41,020 nucleotides of DNA from Xanthobacteraceae bacterium (GTDB lineage: Bacteria; Pseudomonadota; Alphaproteobacteria; Rhizobiales; Xanthobacteraceae), in NCBI GenBank assembly GCA_019746355.1, contig JAIESC010000005.1, positions 1 through 41,020 on the forward strand, written 5' to 3'. Every line of letters starts with the position of its first letter. The stretch's first letter is position 1. Shown here piece by piece: positions 1 to 8,890 of the stretch. The position numbers and the translations under genes were made by a program. The notes beneath the pieces are model-generated. The model searched no databases, was not told where the DNA came from, and saw only the letters and a list, made by a program, of their open reading frames with translations.

Positions 1-1
1 A

Positions 2-466
2 TGGGCCGGGCGCGGCACCGGCCTCGACGATCGCGGGCTCGCGCGCAAGCAGGCGGTGATCGACAAGGGCCTGGCGCGGCATGCCGATGTGCTCGGCGAT
101 CCGATGCTGGTCGCCGCGGCGCTCGGCGGACGCGAGCTCGCCGCCATTCTCGGCGCGACGCTCGCCGCGCGCCGTCTCCGCATACCCGTGCTGCTCGACG
201 GCTTTGTCTGCACGGCCGCCGCGGCACCGCTCGCAAAGCTCCGCGCCGACGCGCTCGAGCATGTGCAGGCCGCGCATGTGTCGGCCGAGGCCGGGCATCG
301 CGCGCTGCTCGGCGAGCTGAACCTCAGGCCCCTGCTCGATCTCGGCATGCGGCTCGGCGAGGGATCGGGTGCGGCGCTCGCGGTGTCGATCCTGCGCGCG
401 GCGCTGGCCTGCCACGACGGCATGGCGACGTTTGCCGAGGCTGGCGTCGCCAACAAGTCGCACTAG
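2..466 (+). CDS. cobT: Nicotinate-nucleotide--dimethylbenzimidazole phosphoribosyltransferase, C-terminal part (5' end outside window)
   Basis: CobT transfers the phosphoribosyl group of nicotinate mononucleotide to 5,6-dimethylbenzimidazole, giving alpha-ribazole phosphate for the lower loop of cobalamin. The visible 154 codons open in frame 2 with GRGTGLDDRGLARK, the conserved CobT segment, and continue with GGRELAAILG, IPVLLDGFVCTAAA and LRPLLDLGMRLGEGSGA, also family signatures; LGEGSGAA lies close to the active site. The reading frame enters from the left edge and ends at a TAG at 464-466. A normal CobT is about 340-350 residues, so somewhat less than half is present. The gene is separated from the rest of the cobalamin cluster by about 23 kb, and a recombinase remnant begins a few bases after the stop. 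Confidence 0.95.
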   Translation, partial: WAGRGTGLDDRGLARKQAVIDKGLARHADVLGDPMLVAAALGGRELAAILGATLAARRLRIPVLLDGFVCTAAAAPLAKLRADALEHVQAAHVSAEAGHRALLGELNLRPLLDLGMRLGEGSGAALAVSILRAALACHDGMATFAEAGVANKSH

Positions 467-478
467 CCAAAGGACCCG

Positions 479-720
479 TTGTGGCCCGATGTGAAGTCCG
501 CACCCGGCCTTCCTCGGTCTGCGGTCTGGTCGAAGTGGTTTGGTCGATACTTGCGCGTCACGGTCGGCATCAAGAGTCCGGCAAGGTTTTTCATTCGTTC
601 CGCCACGCCTTCAAACAAATCGCACGCGATGCGAGCTTGCAGGAAGAGTGGCACGACGCGCTGACGGGGCACGCCGGAAGCGGCAGCGGCAGGTCACCTA
701 TCGTCTCGAAAACCACAGCC
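479..720 (+). pseudogene. Tyrosine recombinase (phage-type integrase) C-terminal remnant, frameshifted
   Basis: Two neighbouring frames together give the end of a tyrosine recombinase. Frame 2 (about 525-574) reads SKWFGRYLRVTVGIK. Frame 1 (about 574-700) then reads GKVFHSFRHAFK and DALTGHAGSGSGR. HSFRH and LTGH carry the His-x-x-Arg and His residues of the recombinase active site, and the join needs a one-base frame change near 575-582. After GR the expected Tyr-Gly and C-terminal helix are lost, and no N-terminal part exists because cobT ends at 466. It is therefore a decayed fragment, not an active enzyme. Its position at the junction of GC-rich cobT and the less GC-rich hut block suggests it is a scar of the event that brought the block in. 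Confidence 0.75.
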
Positions 721-759
721 ATATCCCTGCCCGCCTGCCCACAGCGCACAGCCTTTTGG

Positions 760-1992
760 CTATCGCGCCTCGCCGGTGAGCGCGAGCGCGATTGCATCCG
801 CAAAAACCTGGGCGCCGAGCACGATATCCGCGTCGGCGGTGTTTTCTGCCCAGTGATGGCTGATGCCGTTGATGCTGGGAACGAACATCATGGCGGAAGG
901 CACGACCCGCGCCATGAACTGCGCATCGTGGCCGGCGCCGCTGGGCATTCGAATATGCTGGCCCGGCGCGTGCTGTTCCGCAGCCCTGTACAGGACATCC
1001 ATCAGGCCGGCATTCATCTGCGCCGGAATGCTTGCGCTGAGACGCACGAGGCTAAGCCCGCACGGCCCGTTGCGGCTGGCGTCGTCGACCAGACTCTCAA
1101 GCTCCCTGTCGAGCCGCTCCAGGACGGCCACATCAGCGTCGCGAATCTGAAACAAGGCCTCGGCGCGGCCAGGAATGATACTCTTGGCACCTGGCTCGAC
1201 GGAAAGCCTTCCGGTCGTCCAAACCGTGCGCGGACCTGCCAGGGACCGGAAGCGCACATCGATCGCAGCAAGCAACCGCACCATCGCTAGTCCGGCATCG
1301 CGTCGGCGCGCCATGGAAGTGGTGCCGGCGTGATTCTGCTCGCCGTCGACGACGATCTGATATTGCCGGATGCCGACAATCGCACTGACGATGCCGATTT
1401 TATTGCCAGAAGCCTCAAGAGTGTCACCCTGTTCGATGTGGGCTTCGAAGAATCCAACATATCGGCCGGAGTCGATGAGGATGCGCGGGCGACCGGCATA
1501 GCCCGCCGCTGCCAAAGCCTGGCGTAGCGGCGTCCCCGTCGTGACGTTCGCGGCCTTGTCGATTTCGGTCTCCTCAAGAATTCCAATGAACGACCGGCTT
1601 CCCAGAAACGAGCCGAAGTGGCCTTCTTCATCGCAAAGAACGACAACATCGACGCCGAGTTCGCCGCACGAGGCATCTTCGCCGATGGCGCGTGCAGCCT
1701 CCAGCGCATAGACCACGCCGAGCGCGCCATCCAGCCAGCCGGCATAGTTCTGCGTCTCTAAATGCGAGCCCGCGAGCACGAACTTTCCGGCGGCCCGGCT
1801 CTTGCCGAGAATGTTCCCAATACCGTCGATCCGAGCGTCGAGACCCGCCGCTTCCATACGCTCGACAGCCCATTGCCTCGAAGCGAGGTCTGCTGGCGAA
1901 AAAGTGGGCCGATGGACCCCGGTCTTGTAGGTGCCGATGGTCCGCAGATACCTCAGATCGGCAAGCACCCGTTGCGGATTGATTAGGGGCAC
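760..1992 (-). CDS. M20-family Zn amidohydrolase (N-carbamoyl-amino-acid hydrolase / allantoate amidohydrolase type)
   Basis: A 410-residue dinuclear metal hydrolase of peptidase family M20. Motifs in order: GSHLETQ with His77, GWLDGALG with Asp88, DEEGHFGSFLGS with Glu122-Glu123, FFEAHIEQG with His185, a dimerisation-lid domain, SGAGHDAQ, and ISHHWAENT near the C-terminus. This order is typical of HyuC/AtzC-like enzymes that open N-carbamoyl, ureido or related N-acyl groups on amino acids. The start is GTG at 1992, preceded by GGAGAGG, and overlaps the end of hutD by 10 nt. As the last gene of hutI-hutU-hutD, and with no hutG present, it may remove the N-formyl group from N-formyl-glutamate made by HutF, or act on a hydantoin-derived N-carbamoyl product. 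The fold assignment is firm; the substrate is inferred. Confidence 0.85.
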   Translation of the reverse strand: MPLINPQRVLADLRYLRTIGTYKTGVHRPTFSPADLASRQWAVERMEAAGLDARIDGIGNILGKSRAAGKFVLAGSHLETQNYAGWLDGALGVVYALEAARAIGEDASCGELGVDVVVLCDEEGHFGSFLGSRSFIGILEETEIDKAANVTTGTPLRQALAAAGYAGRPRILIDSGRYVGFFEAHIEQGDTLEASGNKIGIVSAIVGIRQYQIVVDGEQNHAGTTSMARRRDAGLAMVRLLAAIDVRFRSLAGPRTVWTTGRLSVEPGAKSIIPGRAEALFQIRDADVAVLERLDRELESLVDDASRNGPCGLSLVRLSASIPAQMNAGLMDVLYRAAEQHAPGQHIRMPSGAGHDAQFMARVVPSAMMFVPSINGISHHWAENTADADIVLGAQVFADAIALALTGEAR

Positions 1993-2606
1993 CGTGCCTC
2001 TCCACGGTCGGAAGTCCCGCCGACCTCAGCGCGGAACAGCTGGATTACGATCGCGCGCGATGATTCCAACGGGATAAGGTCAATCCGTGGCGGATCACCC
2101 TCCCTCAAGACCAATGCGTCCGTGGCCAGCATTGCGATAACTTCACCATCCAAGTTTGCGTTGATACGGCCGTTCGCGACATACACCACCAGTGCCATGC
2201 CTTTGCGCGCAACCTGCACCGACGCATCGCACCTGAGATGGTCCACGTCGTGAGCTACGGCGCCGCGCCGAGTCATTACGTTGAGATCGCGGACAGCCCC
2301 GTCGACGATGTCCGCGGACGTTTTCACGTCGCCACGGAATCTATGCGGCGCACTCGTGGGCGTGAGCCGGACCATGGGTTGCCCTTCGACATGCAGGTCG
2401 AGACCGACCCCGCTCAGTACCGTCAGGCTGCGGTCGATGCTTGGAAAGACCGAAAACGCGCCTGGTGCTGCCACCTCAGCAGAGCTGATCCGCCAGTCGA
2501 ACGTATCGAAGCCCGCCCCAGCCGGGCAGACCGCGATTTCAGTCGTCCTCCCACCGCCATTCTTCCAGGGCGTCGACACGCATTCATGGCCACGCACGAT
2601 CTGCAT
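1983..2606 (-). CDS. hutD: HutD/Ves-family cupin protein
   Basis: A 207-residue protein of the HutD/Ves family. The N-terminus STPWKNGGGRTTEIAV with FDWRISSAEVAAPGAFSVFPSIDRSLTVL is the family signature (W-x-N-G-G-G-x-T...DWR-S), followed by a double-stranded beta-helix region. HutD is common in proteobacterial hut operons and has been proposed to limit or tune histidine/urocanate catabolism; its ligand is not settled. The gene starts 5 bp after the hutU stop and overlaps the start of the M20 hydrolase, so it sits inside a hutI-hutU-hutD-hydrolase transcription unit. It is cytoplasmic, with no signal sequence. Confidence 0.9.
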   Translation of the reverse strand: MQIVRGHECVSTPWKNGGGRTTEIAVCPAGAGFDTFDWRISSAEVAAPGAFSVFPSIDRSLTVLSGVGLDLHVEGQPMVRLTPTSAPHRFRGDVKTSADIVDGAVRDLNVMTRRGAVAHDVDHLRCDASVQVARKGMALVVYVANGRINANLDGEVIAMLATDALVLREGDPPRIDLIPLESSRAIVIQLFRAEVGGTSDRGEARCP

Positions 2607-2611
2607 GGAGG

Positions 2612-4282
2612 TTACGACGCGTCGACAAGGCTTGGCAGATCGAGCTTGTGGGCGCGTGCGCAGGCAATGGCATCCTCGTAGCCTGCATCCGCGTGACGCA
2701 TCACGCCGCTGGCAGGATCATTCCAGAGCACGCGCTCGATCTTGGCGGCGGATTCCGGGGTGCCGTCGCACACGACGACCATGCCCGCGTGCTGGGAAAA
2801 CCCAATGCCAACGCCGCCGCCGTGATGCACCGATACCCAGGTCGCTCCGCTCGCGCAATTGAGTAATGCATTGAGCAGCGGCCAGTCGGAAATCGCGTCC
2901 GAACCGTCCTGCATTGACTCGGTTTCGCGATTCGGGCTGGCTACAGATCCGGAGTCCAGATGATCGCGGCCGATAACGACAGGCGCCTTCAGTTCGCCGC
3001 GCGCGACCATCTCGTTGAACGCCAGACCGAGCCGATGACGATCACCCAGGCCGACCCAGCATATGCGAGCCGGCAGTCCCTGGAACCGAATCCGGGACTT
3101 CGCCATATCGAGCCAATGGTGCAGATGTCTGTTGTCCGGAAGAAGCTCCTTGACCTTCTCATCGGTGCGGTAGATGTCCTCCGGATCGCCTGACAGCGCG
3201 GCCCACCGAAACGGCCCGACGCCTCTGCAGAACAGCGGCCGGATATAGGCTGGAACGAACCCCGGAAAATCGAAGGCGTCTGCGACGCCCTCATCTTTCG
3301 CCATCTGCCGGATGTTGTTGCCGTAGTCGACCGTTGGGATTCCCATGCGCCAGAACTGAAGCATCGCTTGGACATGCGCGGCCATAGAGCGACGCGCCTC
3401 CTTCGCGACCTGCTTCGGATTGCTCCTGCGTCGATCTTCCCATTCGGCCAATGACCAGCCGCTCGGAAGATAGCCGTGGACGGGATCGTGGGCAGAGGTC
3501 TGGTCAGTGACGATATCGGGCTTGACGCCACGTCGGACAAGTTCAGGATAAACTTCTGCGGCGTTTCCGATAATTGCGACCGAGGTTGGCTTCCGATCCT
3601 TGCAGGCCTTCTCAATCACGGCCAGGGCTTCATTCAGGCTCCCGGCGAGGTGATCGAGGTATCCCGTCTTCAAGCGCATCTCGATGCGAGACGGCTGGCA
3701 TTCCACCGCCAGCATGGAAGCGCCGGCCATGGTCGCTGCCAGCGGCTGCGCTCCACCCATGCCGCCAAGCCCCGCGGTCAGAACCCAGCGACCATCCAAG
3801 TTGCCCTTGTAATGCTGACGCCCGACCTCGACGAATGTCTCGTAGGTGCCCTGAACGATGCCCTGCGATCCAATGTATATCCAAGAGCCGGCGGTCATCT
3901 GGCCGTACATGGTGAGGCCGAGGCGGTCGAGCGCGTTGAAGTGATCCCAAGTAGCCCAATGTGGCACCAAGTTGGAATTGGCGATCAGCACACGCGGCGC
4001 ATCTGGATGGGTGCGGAACACGCCGACCGGCTTGCCGGACTGGATCAGCAGAGATTCATCGTTCTCCAGACGCTTGAGACACTCGACGATGCGGTCATAG
4101 CTTTGCCAATCTCGCGCCGCGCGCCCAAGGCCGCCATAGACGACAAGCTCGCCCGGCTTTTCCGCAACATCCGGATCGAGATTGTTCATCAGCATCCGCA
4201 GCGGACCTTCGGTCAACCAGCTTTTAGCGGACAGCTTCGTACCGTGAGCGGCACGAATTATGCGGCCATTGTCGATGCGCAT
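2612..4282 (-). CDS. hutU: Urocanate hydratase
   Basis: Adds water to urocanate to give 4-imidazolone-5-propanoate, using tightly bound NAD+ as an electrophile. The 556-residue length matches the family. Visible landmarks are the N-terminal [42 protein letters not shown], the dinucleotide-binding [10 protein letters not shown] (171-180), and [13 protein letters not shown] with the conserved Cys408. The frame is open upstream to about 4582, but ATG 4282 is the natural start: it begins MRIDNGR as expected, is preceded by GAGGA and gives normal length. It lies between hutI and hutD on the same strand. A thiourocanate hydratase of the ergothioneine pathway would look similar, but the linked HutI and HutF favour ordinary urocanate. 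Confidence 0.95.
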   Translation of the reverse strand: MRIDNGRIIRAAHGTKLSAKSWLTEGPLRMLMNNLDPDVAEKPGELVVYGGLGRAARDWQSYDRIVECLKRLENDESLLIQSGKPVGVFRTHPDAPRVLIANSNLVPHWATWDHFNALDRLGLTMYGQMTAGSWIYIGSQGIVQGTYETFVEVGRQHYKGNLDGRWVLTAGLGGMGGAQPLAATMAGASMLAVECQPSRIEMRLKTGYLDHLAGSLNEALAVIEKACKDRKPTSVAIIGNAAEVYPELVRRGVKPDIVTDQTSAHDPVHGYLPSGWSLAEWEDRRRSNPKQVAKEARRSMAAHVQAMLQFWRMGIPTVDYGNNIRQMAKDEGVADAFDFPGFVPAYIRPLFCRGVGPFRWAALSGDPEDIYRTDEKVKELLPDNRHLHHWLDMAKSRIRFQGLPARICWVGLGDRHRLGLAFNEMVARGELKAPVVIGRDHLDSGSVASPNRETESMQDGSDAISDWPLLNALLNCASGATWVSVHHGGGVGIGFSQHAGMVVVCDGTPESAAKIERVLWNDPASGVMRHADAGYEDAIACARAHKLDLPSLVDAS

Positions 4283-4344
4283 TGGATCCTCAATTCGGCA
4301 GCGCTCAGCAAGCGTGCTGCCATGCAATTTTGGGCGAATGGTCT

Positions 4345-5625
4345 TCAGGCCGGCACAGCCTGCATGAGAGCAGGCTGGCTCCCTATTTGCGTTACTCTGC
4401 TCCTCGACGTTCCCCTCCAAACCCGGTCGTGCAGCGGGTTGAACGCCATCCGATAAACGAGCTCCGCGGGCTTCTCGACGTCCCATATTGCGAGGTTGCA
4501 CCACTTCCTCGGCTCGAGAGTTCCGACTTCGGCCAACAATCCGAGTGCCCGCGCTGCTTCGCGCGTCACACCCGCGATACACTCCGCCACCGTGAGCCGG
4601 AAGAGCGTCGCGCCCATATTCATAGTCAGCAGCACGGATGTCAGGGGCGATGTCCCTGGGTTGCTGTCGGTAGCGAGCGCCATGCGAACACCGTGACGGC
4701 GGAACGCCGCGATCGGCGGAATCTGCCGCTCGCGCAACGTATAGAACGCGCCGGGAAGCAGGACCGCGACGGTCCCCGCTGCTCCCATGGCGGCAGCCCC
4801 CGCCTCGTCGGTGTATTCCAGGTGGTCCGCGGACAACGCACCGGCTGATGCCGCGAGCAACGCCCCGCCTAGATTGGAAAGCTGATCAGCATGCAGTTTC
4901 ACCGGCAGTCCGGCGGCCCTCGCAGCGTCGAACACCTTCGAAGTCTGTTGCGGGGAAAATGCTATGCCCTCGCAAAAAGCGTCGACGGCATCGGCCAAGC
5001 CTTCTGCCGCAACAGCGGGCAGCATGTCCCGGCAGACAAACTCGATATATGCATCCTTGTCGCCCAGGGCTTCCGGCGGAAGTGCATGGGCGCCCAGGAA
5101 GGTGGTTGTCACTGTCACCGGACGCTGCTCCCCAAGACGCCGGGCGGCACGTAATTGCTTGCGCTCCGTATCGCTATCCAGGCCATAGCCTGACTTGATC
5201 TCGATGGTGGTGACACCTTCCGCAAGAAGGTGATCGAGACGTTTGAGCGCAGCAGCGACCAAATCATCTTCCGACGCTTTTCGGGTGGCGGAAACGGTGG
5301 AAACGATCCCGCCGCCTGCCTTGGAGATTTGCTCGTAGCTGGCTCCTTCCTGCCTCATCTCGAATTCGGCAGCGCGGTCACCTCCATAAACAAGGTGGGT
5401 GTGGCAGTCGATTAGGCCGGGCGTGATCCAGCGTCCTTCGCAGTCGATCTGCGCGGCGCCGTGCCATCGTGACGGCAGATTCTCAAAGGGGCCGACGTAG
5501 GCGATCCTCCCCTCGGCCGCTGCAATTGCCCCGTTCTCGATGACCCCCAGGCCGACTGCGTCCGACGCCAGCGTGGCAAGATTCGCGTTTCTCCAGACGT
5601 ACTCGCTGCCTGAGGAGGTTCCCAT
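4345..5625 (-). CDS. hutI: Imidazolonepropionase
   Basis: Hydrolyses 4-imidazolone-5-propanoate to N-formimino-L-glutamate. The 426-residue amidohydrolase-superfamily protein has the metal ligands expected of Hut[13 protein letters not shown] (His75, His77), KLHADQ (His245), ADHLEY (His268) and [10 protein letters not shown] (Asp320). [10 protein letters not shown] and [11 protein letters not shown] are further HutI-specific segments. It is the first gene of the minus-strand hut unit, with hutU 62 bp downstream. Its start at 5625 faces the hutF start, and the 81-bp gap between them contains a 14-bp motif taken as a HutC-type operator, so repression by the regulator at 13120-13935 is likely. 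The product is the substrate of the divergently encoded HutF. Confidence 0.95.
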   Translation of the reverse strand: MGTSSGSEYVWRNANLATLASDAVGLGVIENGAIAAAEGRIAYVGPFENLPSRWHGAAQIDCEGRWITPGLIDCHTHLVYGGDRAAEFEMRQEGASYEQISKAGGGIVSTVSATRKASEDDLVAAALKRLDHLLAEGVTTIEIKSGYGLDSDTERKQLRAARRLGEQRPVTVTTTFLGAHALPPEALGDKDAYIEFVCRDMLPAVAAEGLADAVDAFCEGIAFSPQQTSKVFDAARAAGLPVKLHADQLSNLGGALLAASAGALSADHLEYTDEAGAAAMGAAGTVAVLLPGAFYTLRERQIPPIAAFRRHGVRMALATDSNPGTSPLTSVLLTMNMGATLFRLTVAECIAGVTREAARALGLLAEVGTLEPRKWCNLAIWDVEKPAELVYRMAFNPLHDRVWRGTSRSRVTQIGSQPALMQAVPA

Positions 5626-5668
5626 GACTACCCGCCTTTACCAGCTTACTTATTGTAACGGCTCGATC

Positions 5669-5683
5669 TTGTCTATACAAAAT
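5669..5683. promoter_or_regulatory. Putative HutC-type operator in the hutI/hutF divergent promoter region
   Basis: The sequence TTGTCTATACAAAAT lies between the hutI and hutF starts. Its core TTGTCTATACAA (5669-5680) is an imperfect dyad. The same 14 bases, TGTCTATACAAAAT, recur upstream of the UbiD-type gene at 12978-12991. Known HutC operators are AT-rich dyads of the TGTATATACA kind, and a HutC-type regulator is encoded nearby. Site function is inferred from position, symmetry and recurrence. Confidence 0.7.
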
Positions 5684-5706
5684 GAATTGGCGGCTGGTCC
5701 GGATCG

Positions 5707-7068
5707 ATGAAGCGGTTTTTCTTCAAACGCGCACTCCTACCCACAGGTTGGGCCAGTGATGTTCTGCTGACCGAACAGGGGGGAATCATCACCAAGGTCG
5801 AGTGTGGCGCGATGGCGACGGCCGCCGAGCATTTCAACATCGCGATCTCTGGCCTTCCTAACGTGCATAGCCACACATTCCAGCGCGCGATGGCGGGCCT
5901 GACGGAAACGCGTGGCGCCGAGAGCGATAATTTCTGGACCTGGCGCAACGTCATGTACCGCTTTGTCGGCGCCCTGACACCCGACGACGTCGAGGCGATC
6001 GCCGCCTTCGCAATGATGGAGATGCTGGAGCGCGGCTTCTCCTCGGTGGCCGAGTTTCACTACCTGCACCACACTCCGGACGGGACGGCGTATGCGAATC
6101 CCGCGGAGTTGGCGGAACGCATTGTCGCCGCTGCGGACGCTACCGGCATCGGCCTGACTCTCCTGCCCTCGTATTATCAATTCGGCGGTTTTGGTAAGGC
6201 GCCCTTGAGCGCAGAACAGCGCCGGTTCGGCAACACGCCGGAGAGTTTCCTCGACCTGATCGAGCGGTGCCGTACGGCCCTCGCCTTTCTGGACGACGCC
6301 AATCTCGGGATTGCCCCGCACTCTCTGCGTGCCGTCGCGCCCGATGCGCTCGCCGAGGTTCTGCGCGGCTGCGGCAGGCTTCCCATTCACATCCATGTCG
6401 CGGAGCAGGAGAAGGAAGTCGAAGACTGCCTCGCCTGTTACGGCAAGCGCCCCGTACAATGGCTGTTGGATAACATGTCGGTCGATGAAAACTGGTGTCT
6501 GATCCACGCCACGCATGCACGTCCTGATGAAATTTGCGAAATCGCGGCGCGCCGTGCAGTTGTCGGATTGTGCCCGATCACCGAAGCCAATCTCGGCGAC
6601 GGCATCTTCAGCGCGCGCGCGTTCATCGAAAAAGGGGGCAGCTACGGCGTCGGCAGCGACTCGAATGTTCAGATCGGCGCGGCAGAGGAATTGCGATGCC
6701 TGGAATACAGCCAGCGACTTGCGCTGCGGTCCCGCAACACCCTGGCGCTTGACGCGGGACAGTCGACTGGACGGCAACTCTACGAGCGCGCGTTGGCCGG
6801 AGGACGGCAGGCGCTCGGACGTAGAACCGGCCAACTGGCGGAAGATTTTCGCGCCGACTTCGTAACCCTGCGAAGTGATCATTCCGATCTGTCGGCGGTA
6901 AGCGACGATCTGTGGTTGGATGGTTTTATATTCGGCGCGGGCATGACGGCCATCGACACCGTAGTGGTCGGCGGCAAGGCCGTCGTCAGCGATGGCCGCC
7001 ACGTCAGTCGGGATGAGATCACCGCGCGTTATCGAAGCGCCAGGCGGCGGCTCTTGCTGGCGTCCTGA
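5707..7068 (+). CDS. hutF: Formimidoylglutamate deiminase
   Basis: Converts N-formimino-L-glutamate to N-formyl-L-glutamate and ammonia, the step typical of the five-enzyme histidine pathway. The 453-residue amidohydrolase has PNVHSHTFQRAMAG (metal ligands His54, His56), the long ETRGAESDNFWTWRNVMY segment characteristic of HutF, AEFHYLHH, HIHVAEQ, LIHATH and GVGSDSNVQIGAAEELR (late Asp ligand and substrate loop). It diverges from hutI across an 81-bp region that holds the putative HutC site, and is tail-to-tail with the ThDP enzyme gene at 7109. Its product normally goes to HutG, an N-formylglutamate amidohydrolase; no such gene is in this window. Confidence 0.93.
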   Translation: MKRFFFKRALLPTGWASDVLLTEQGGIITKVECGAMATAAEHFNIAISGLPNVHSHTFQRAMAGLTETRGAESDNFWTWRNVMYRFVGALTPDDVEAIAAFAMMEMLERGFSSVAEFHYLHHTPDGTAYANPAELAERIVAAADATGIGLTLLPSYYQFGGFGKAPLSAEQRRFGNTPESFLDLIERCRTALAFLDDANLGIAPHSLRAVAPDALAEVLRGCGRLPIHIHVAEQEKEVEDCLACYGKRPVQWLLDNMSVDENWCLIHATHARPDEICEIAARRAVVGLCPITEANLGDGIFSARAFIEKGGSYGVGSDSNVQIGAAEELRCLEYSQRLALRSRNTLALDAGQSTGRQLYERALAGGRQALGRRTGQLAEDFRADFVTLRSDHSDLSAVSDDLWLDGFIFGAGMTAIDTVVVGGKAVVSDGRHVSRDEITARYRSARRRLLLAS

Positions 7069-7108
7069 GAGGACGCTGCGTCGCCACCTGGATAGTCACT
7101 CGATCCCG

Positions 7109-8827
7109 TTAGTCGGCCTGCATCAAGCGCGGCAGCCAGACCGACACGAGTGCGGGAATGCCGCGGCGTACATGCTCCTGCGCGCGCCTCAGAGCCGCAT
7201 CGATCTCACCGGGGTCCCGCACGGTTTCTCCGGCTGCGCCCGCAGCTTCGGCTTCCTTCGCAAGGTCGATCGGCGGATCGAAATAGCCGCCCGGAAAGTT
7301 ATTTTTGCGGGCGAAGCCATCGGGATAGGTCGCGGCGATGCGCGTCGTCCCGGTAGAATAGCTCCGGTTCTGATAGACAATCATGAGGAACGGCGCGTTG
7401 TAGTGGCGGGCCGTCCACAATGCCGCGTTGGGAGTGCCGAAGGTGTAGTAGCCGTCGCCCGAAACAGCGATGACGTCGCGTTCGGGTGCCGCCAACTTGG
7501 CGCCCAGTGCCGCGCCAGGCGCCCAGCCGCCGCTGCTACCCGGATTGAAGAAGTACGATCGTGGTCGTGCGCATGCGAGGAATTCGTGGAGCCGGTTAAC
7601 CACCAGGGTGTCGTCGATCACGATGCTGTTGTCATCGACAAGCTTCGCAATCCGAGACGACAGCCAGATTGGCGAGATCGGATTGTCATGGCTCCTACCA
7701 GCAGCCTCTTGCGAGAGCCGCTCTCGGCGCTCCGCTGATGCCTTGGCCCACCGCGCGGCACGGGCCTGAAAGCGTTCCCGATCGTCATTCGAGACAATTC
7801 GCTGGACAGCTTCGTGCAGCGCACGGATCGCTGCCAACGCGCCGCTCGTCAACCGGACATGCGCTGGAAAATCATAGGTCGGGATGTCGACCTTGAGGGG
7901 GTCGTGGTCAACTGTCGCGACGAACGCTCCGGAGCCCGGGGCGTTACGGCCTGGCATCCAGGGCACGACGGCCTCCAAAGCCAGGACGAAATCCGCTTCG
8001 GCCAAGCTCATATCTGCCTGAAACAGCGGATGGTTCATTGGAAAACTGAGATAGGAGCGCGTCGCGGCGTTGACGACCGCAGCTCCAAGCACCTCGCAAA
8101 GGCCGACCAGCGCGGGAACCGTAGCGGGGTCTCGTCCGCTGCCGGACACGACGACAAACGGATTCTCCGCCCTCACCAGCCGGCGCGCAATGTCGGCGAT
8201 GGCGTCAGGATCGGGAGCCGCCGTTTTAGGAATCGCAAGGTCAGACACCATTATGGCCGCCGTGTCTCGCGCCGACTGCAACGTCACCTCGCGGGGGATG
8301 CTCAGATATACCGGCCCGCAGGGTTCGCTGCAGGCGACCTGGAGCGCCCGGCTGACGATAAATGCGGGATCGTCATGGTGCTTAAGGAGGTGCTCCCATT
8401 TCACGTACTGCCTGACGATACCGCTCTGATCGTAGGTCTCCTGCAGCCACAGGTGCGGCGCATCCCTCGCACCTGCCACCGAAGCGACGGCGGCGGTCGG
8501 AGGCGAACCAGCGGTGATGAGCACCGGCAAACCGCTCCGATGCGCCGTATGGATCGCGCCGCCGTGGTGGAGCGTTCCAACATCAACATGCGCGGCCGTC
8601 ACGGCAGGCTTTCCGCCAACAGCGGCATAGCCCAGCGCGGCATTGAGCGCCGCGTGTTCATGGAGCACCGTGATGAGCTTGGGCGCTCTCCGGCCTTCCA
8701 GCTCGGCTCTGGAAATCGCCTCTTGATAGAAGCCGATTTCCGACCCTGACGTGAAGAACACGAACTCCACGTCATTGCCTGTCAAGGCCTCGACGATTCG
8801 CGAGCCGGCATCCCCGCCCTCTGTCAT
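7109..8827 (-). CDS. Thiamine-diphosphate-dependent enzyme (acetolactate synthase / benzoylformate decarboxylase superfamily)
   Basis: A three-domain ThDP enzyme of about 572 residues. The pyrimidine-binding domain carries the catalytic Glu57 in VLHEHAALNAALGYA; the central domain contains PFVVVSGSGRDPATVPAL; the C-terminal pyrophosphate domain has the GDG...N motif in VSGDGYYTFGTPNAALW with the Asn in IVYQNRSY. Such enzymes cleave or decarboxylate 2-oxo acids or join the resulting carbanion to acceptors. The specific reaction cannot be read from sequence. Start ATG 8827 is chosen because GAGGGG precedes it; ATG 8851 is an alternative. It is the last gene of the UbiD-ABC transporter unit, which points to a step in catabolism of the imported compound. 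Confidence 0.85.
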   Translation of the reverse strand: MTEGGDAGSRIVEALTGNDVEFVFFTSGSEIGFYQEAISRAELEGRRAPKLITVLHEHAALNAALGYAAVGGKPAVTAAHVDVGTLHHGGAIHTAHRSGLPVLITAGSPPTAAVASVAGARDAPHLWLQETYDQSGIVRQYVKWEHLLKHHDDPAFIVSRALQVACSEPCGPVYLSIPREVTLQSARDTAAIMVSDLAIPKTAAPDPDAIADIARRLVRAENPFVVVSGSGRDPATVPALVGLCEVLGAAVVNAATRSYLSFPMNHPLFQADMSLAEADFVLALEAVVPWMPGRNAPGSGAFVATVDHDPLKVDIPTYDFPAHVRLTSGALAAIRALHEAVQRIVSNDDRERFQARAARWAKASAERRERLSQEAAGRSHDNPISPIWLSSRIAKLVDDNSIVIDDTLVVNRLHEFLACARPRSYFFNPGSSGGWAPGAALGAKLAAPERDVIAVSGDGYYTFGTPNAALWTARHYNAPFLMIVYQNRSYSTGTTRIAATYPDGFARKNNFPGGYFDPPIDLAKEAEAAGAAGETVRDPGEIDAALRRAQEHVRRGIPALVSVWLPRLMQAD

Positions 8828-8890
8828 CGTCCCCTCGCCTATATCAACCATGCCCGTCAATACGGCCAAACAAAGCCAGCGTACCTCTGT

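Noticed and set aside
467..760. tRNA gene or attachment site beside the integrase remnant.
   Set aside because: No cloverleaf or CCA-type 3' end could be made out, and no repeat of the cobT end was noticed at the right edge of the low-GC block.
1..1290. A 429-codon open frame on the plus strand covering cobT and the hydrolase gene.
   Set aside because: It is out of frame with cobT, arginine-rich in the manner of GC-rich shadow frames, and antisense to the M20 hydrolase. Only its central part (about 574-700) is meaningful, as recombinase remnant.
2612..4282. Interpretation of hutU and the M20 hydrolase as an ergothioneine (thiourocanate) pathway.
   Set aside because: No ergothionase gene is present, and genuine HutI and HutF are encoded alongside, which fit urocanate. 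It remains a minor alternative.
5737..7002. A 421-codon open frame antisense to hutF.
   Set aside because: hutF on the other strand has full family motifs; the antisense frame shows none.
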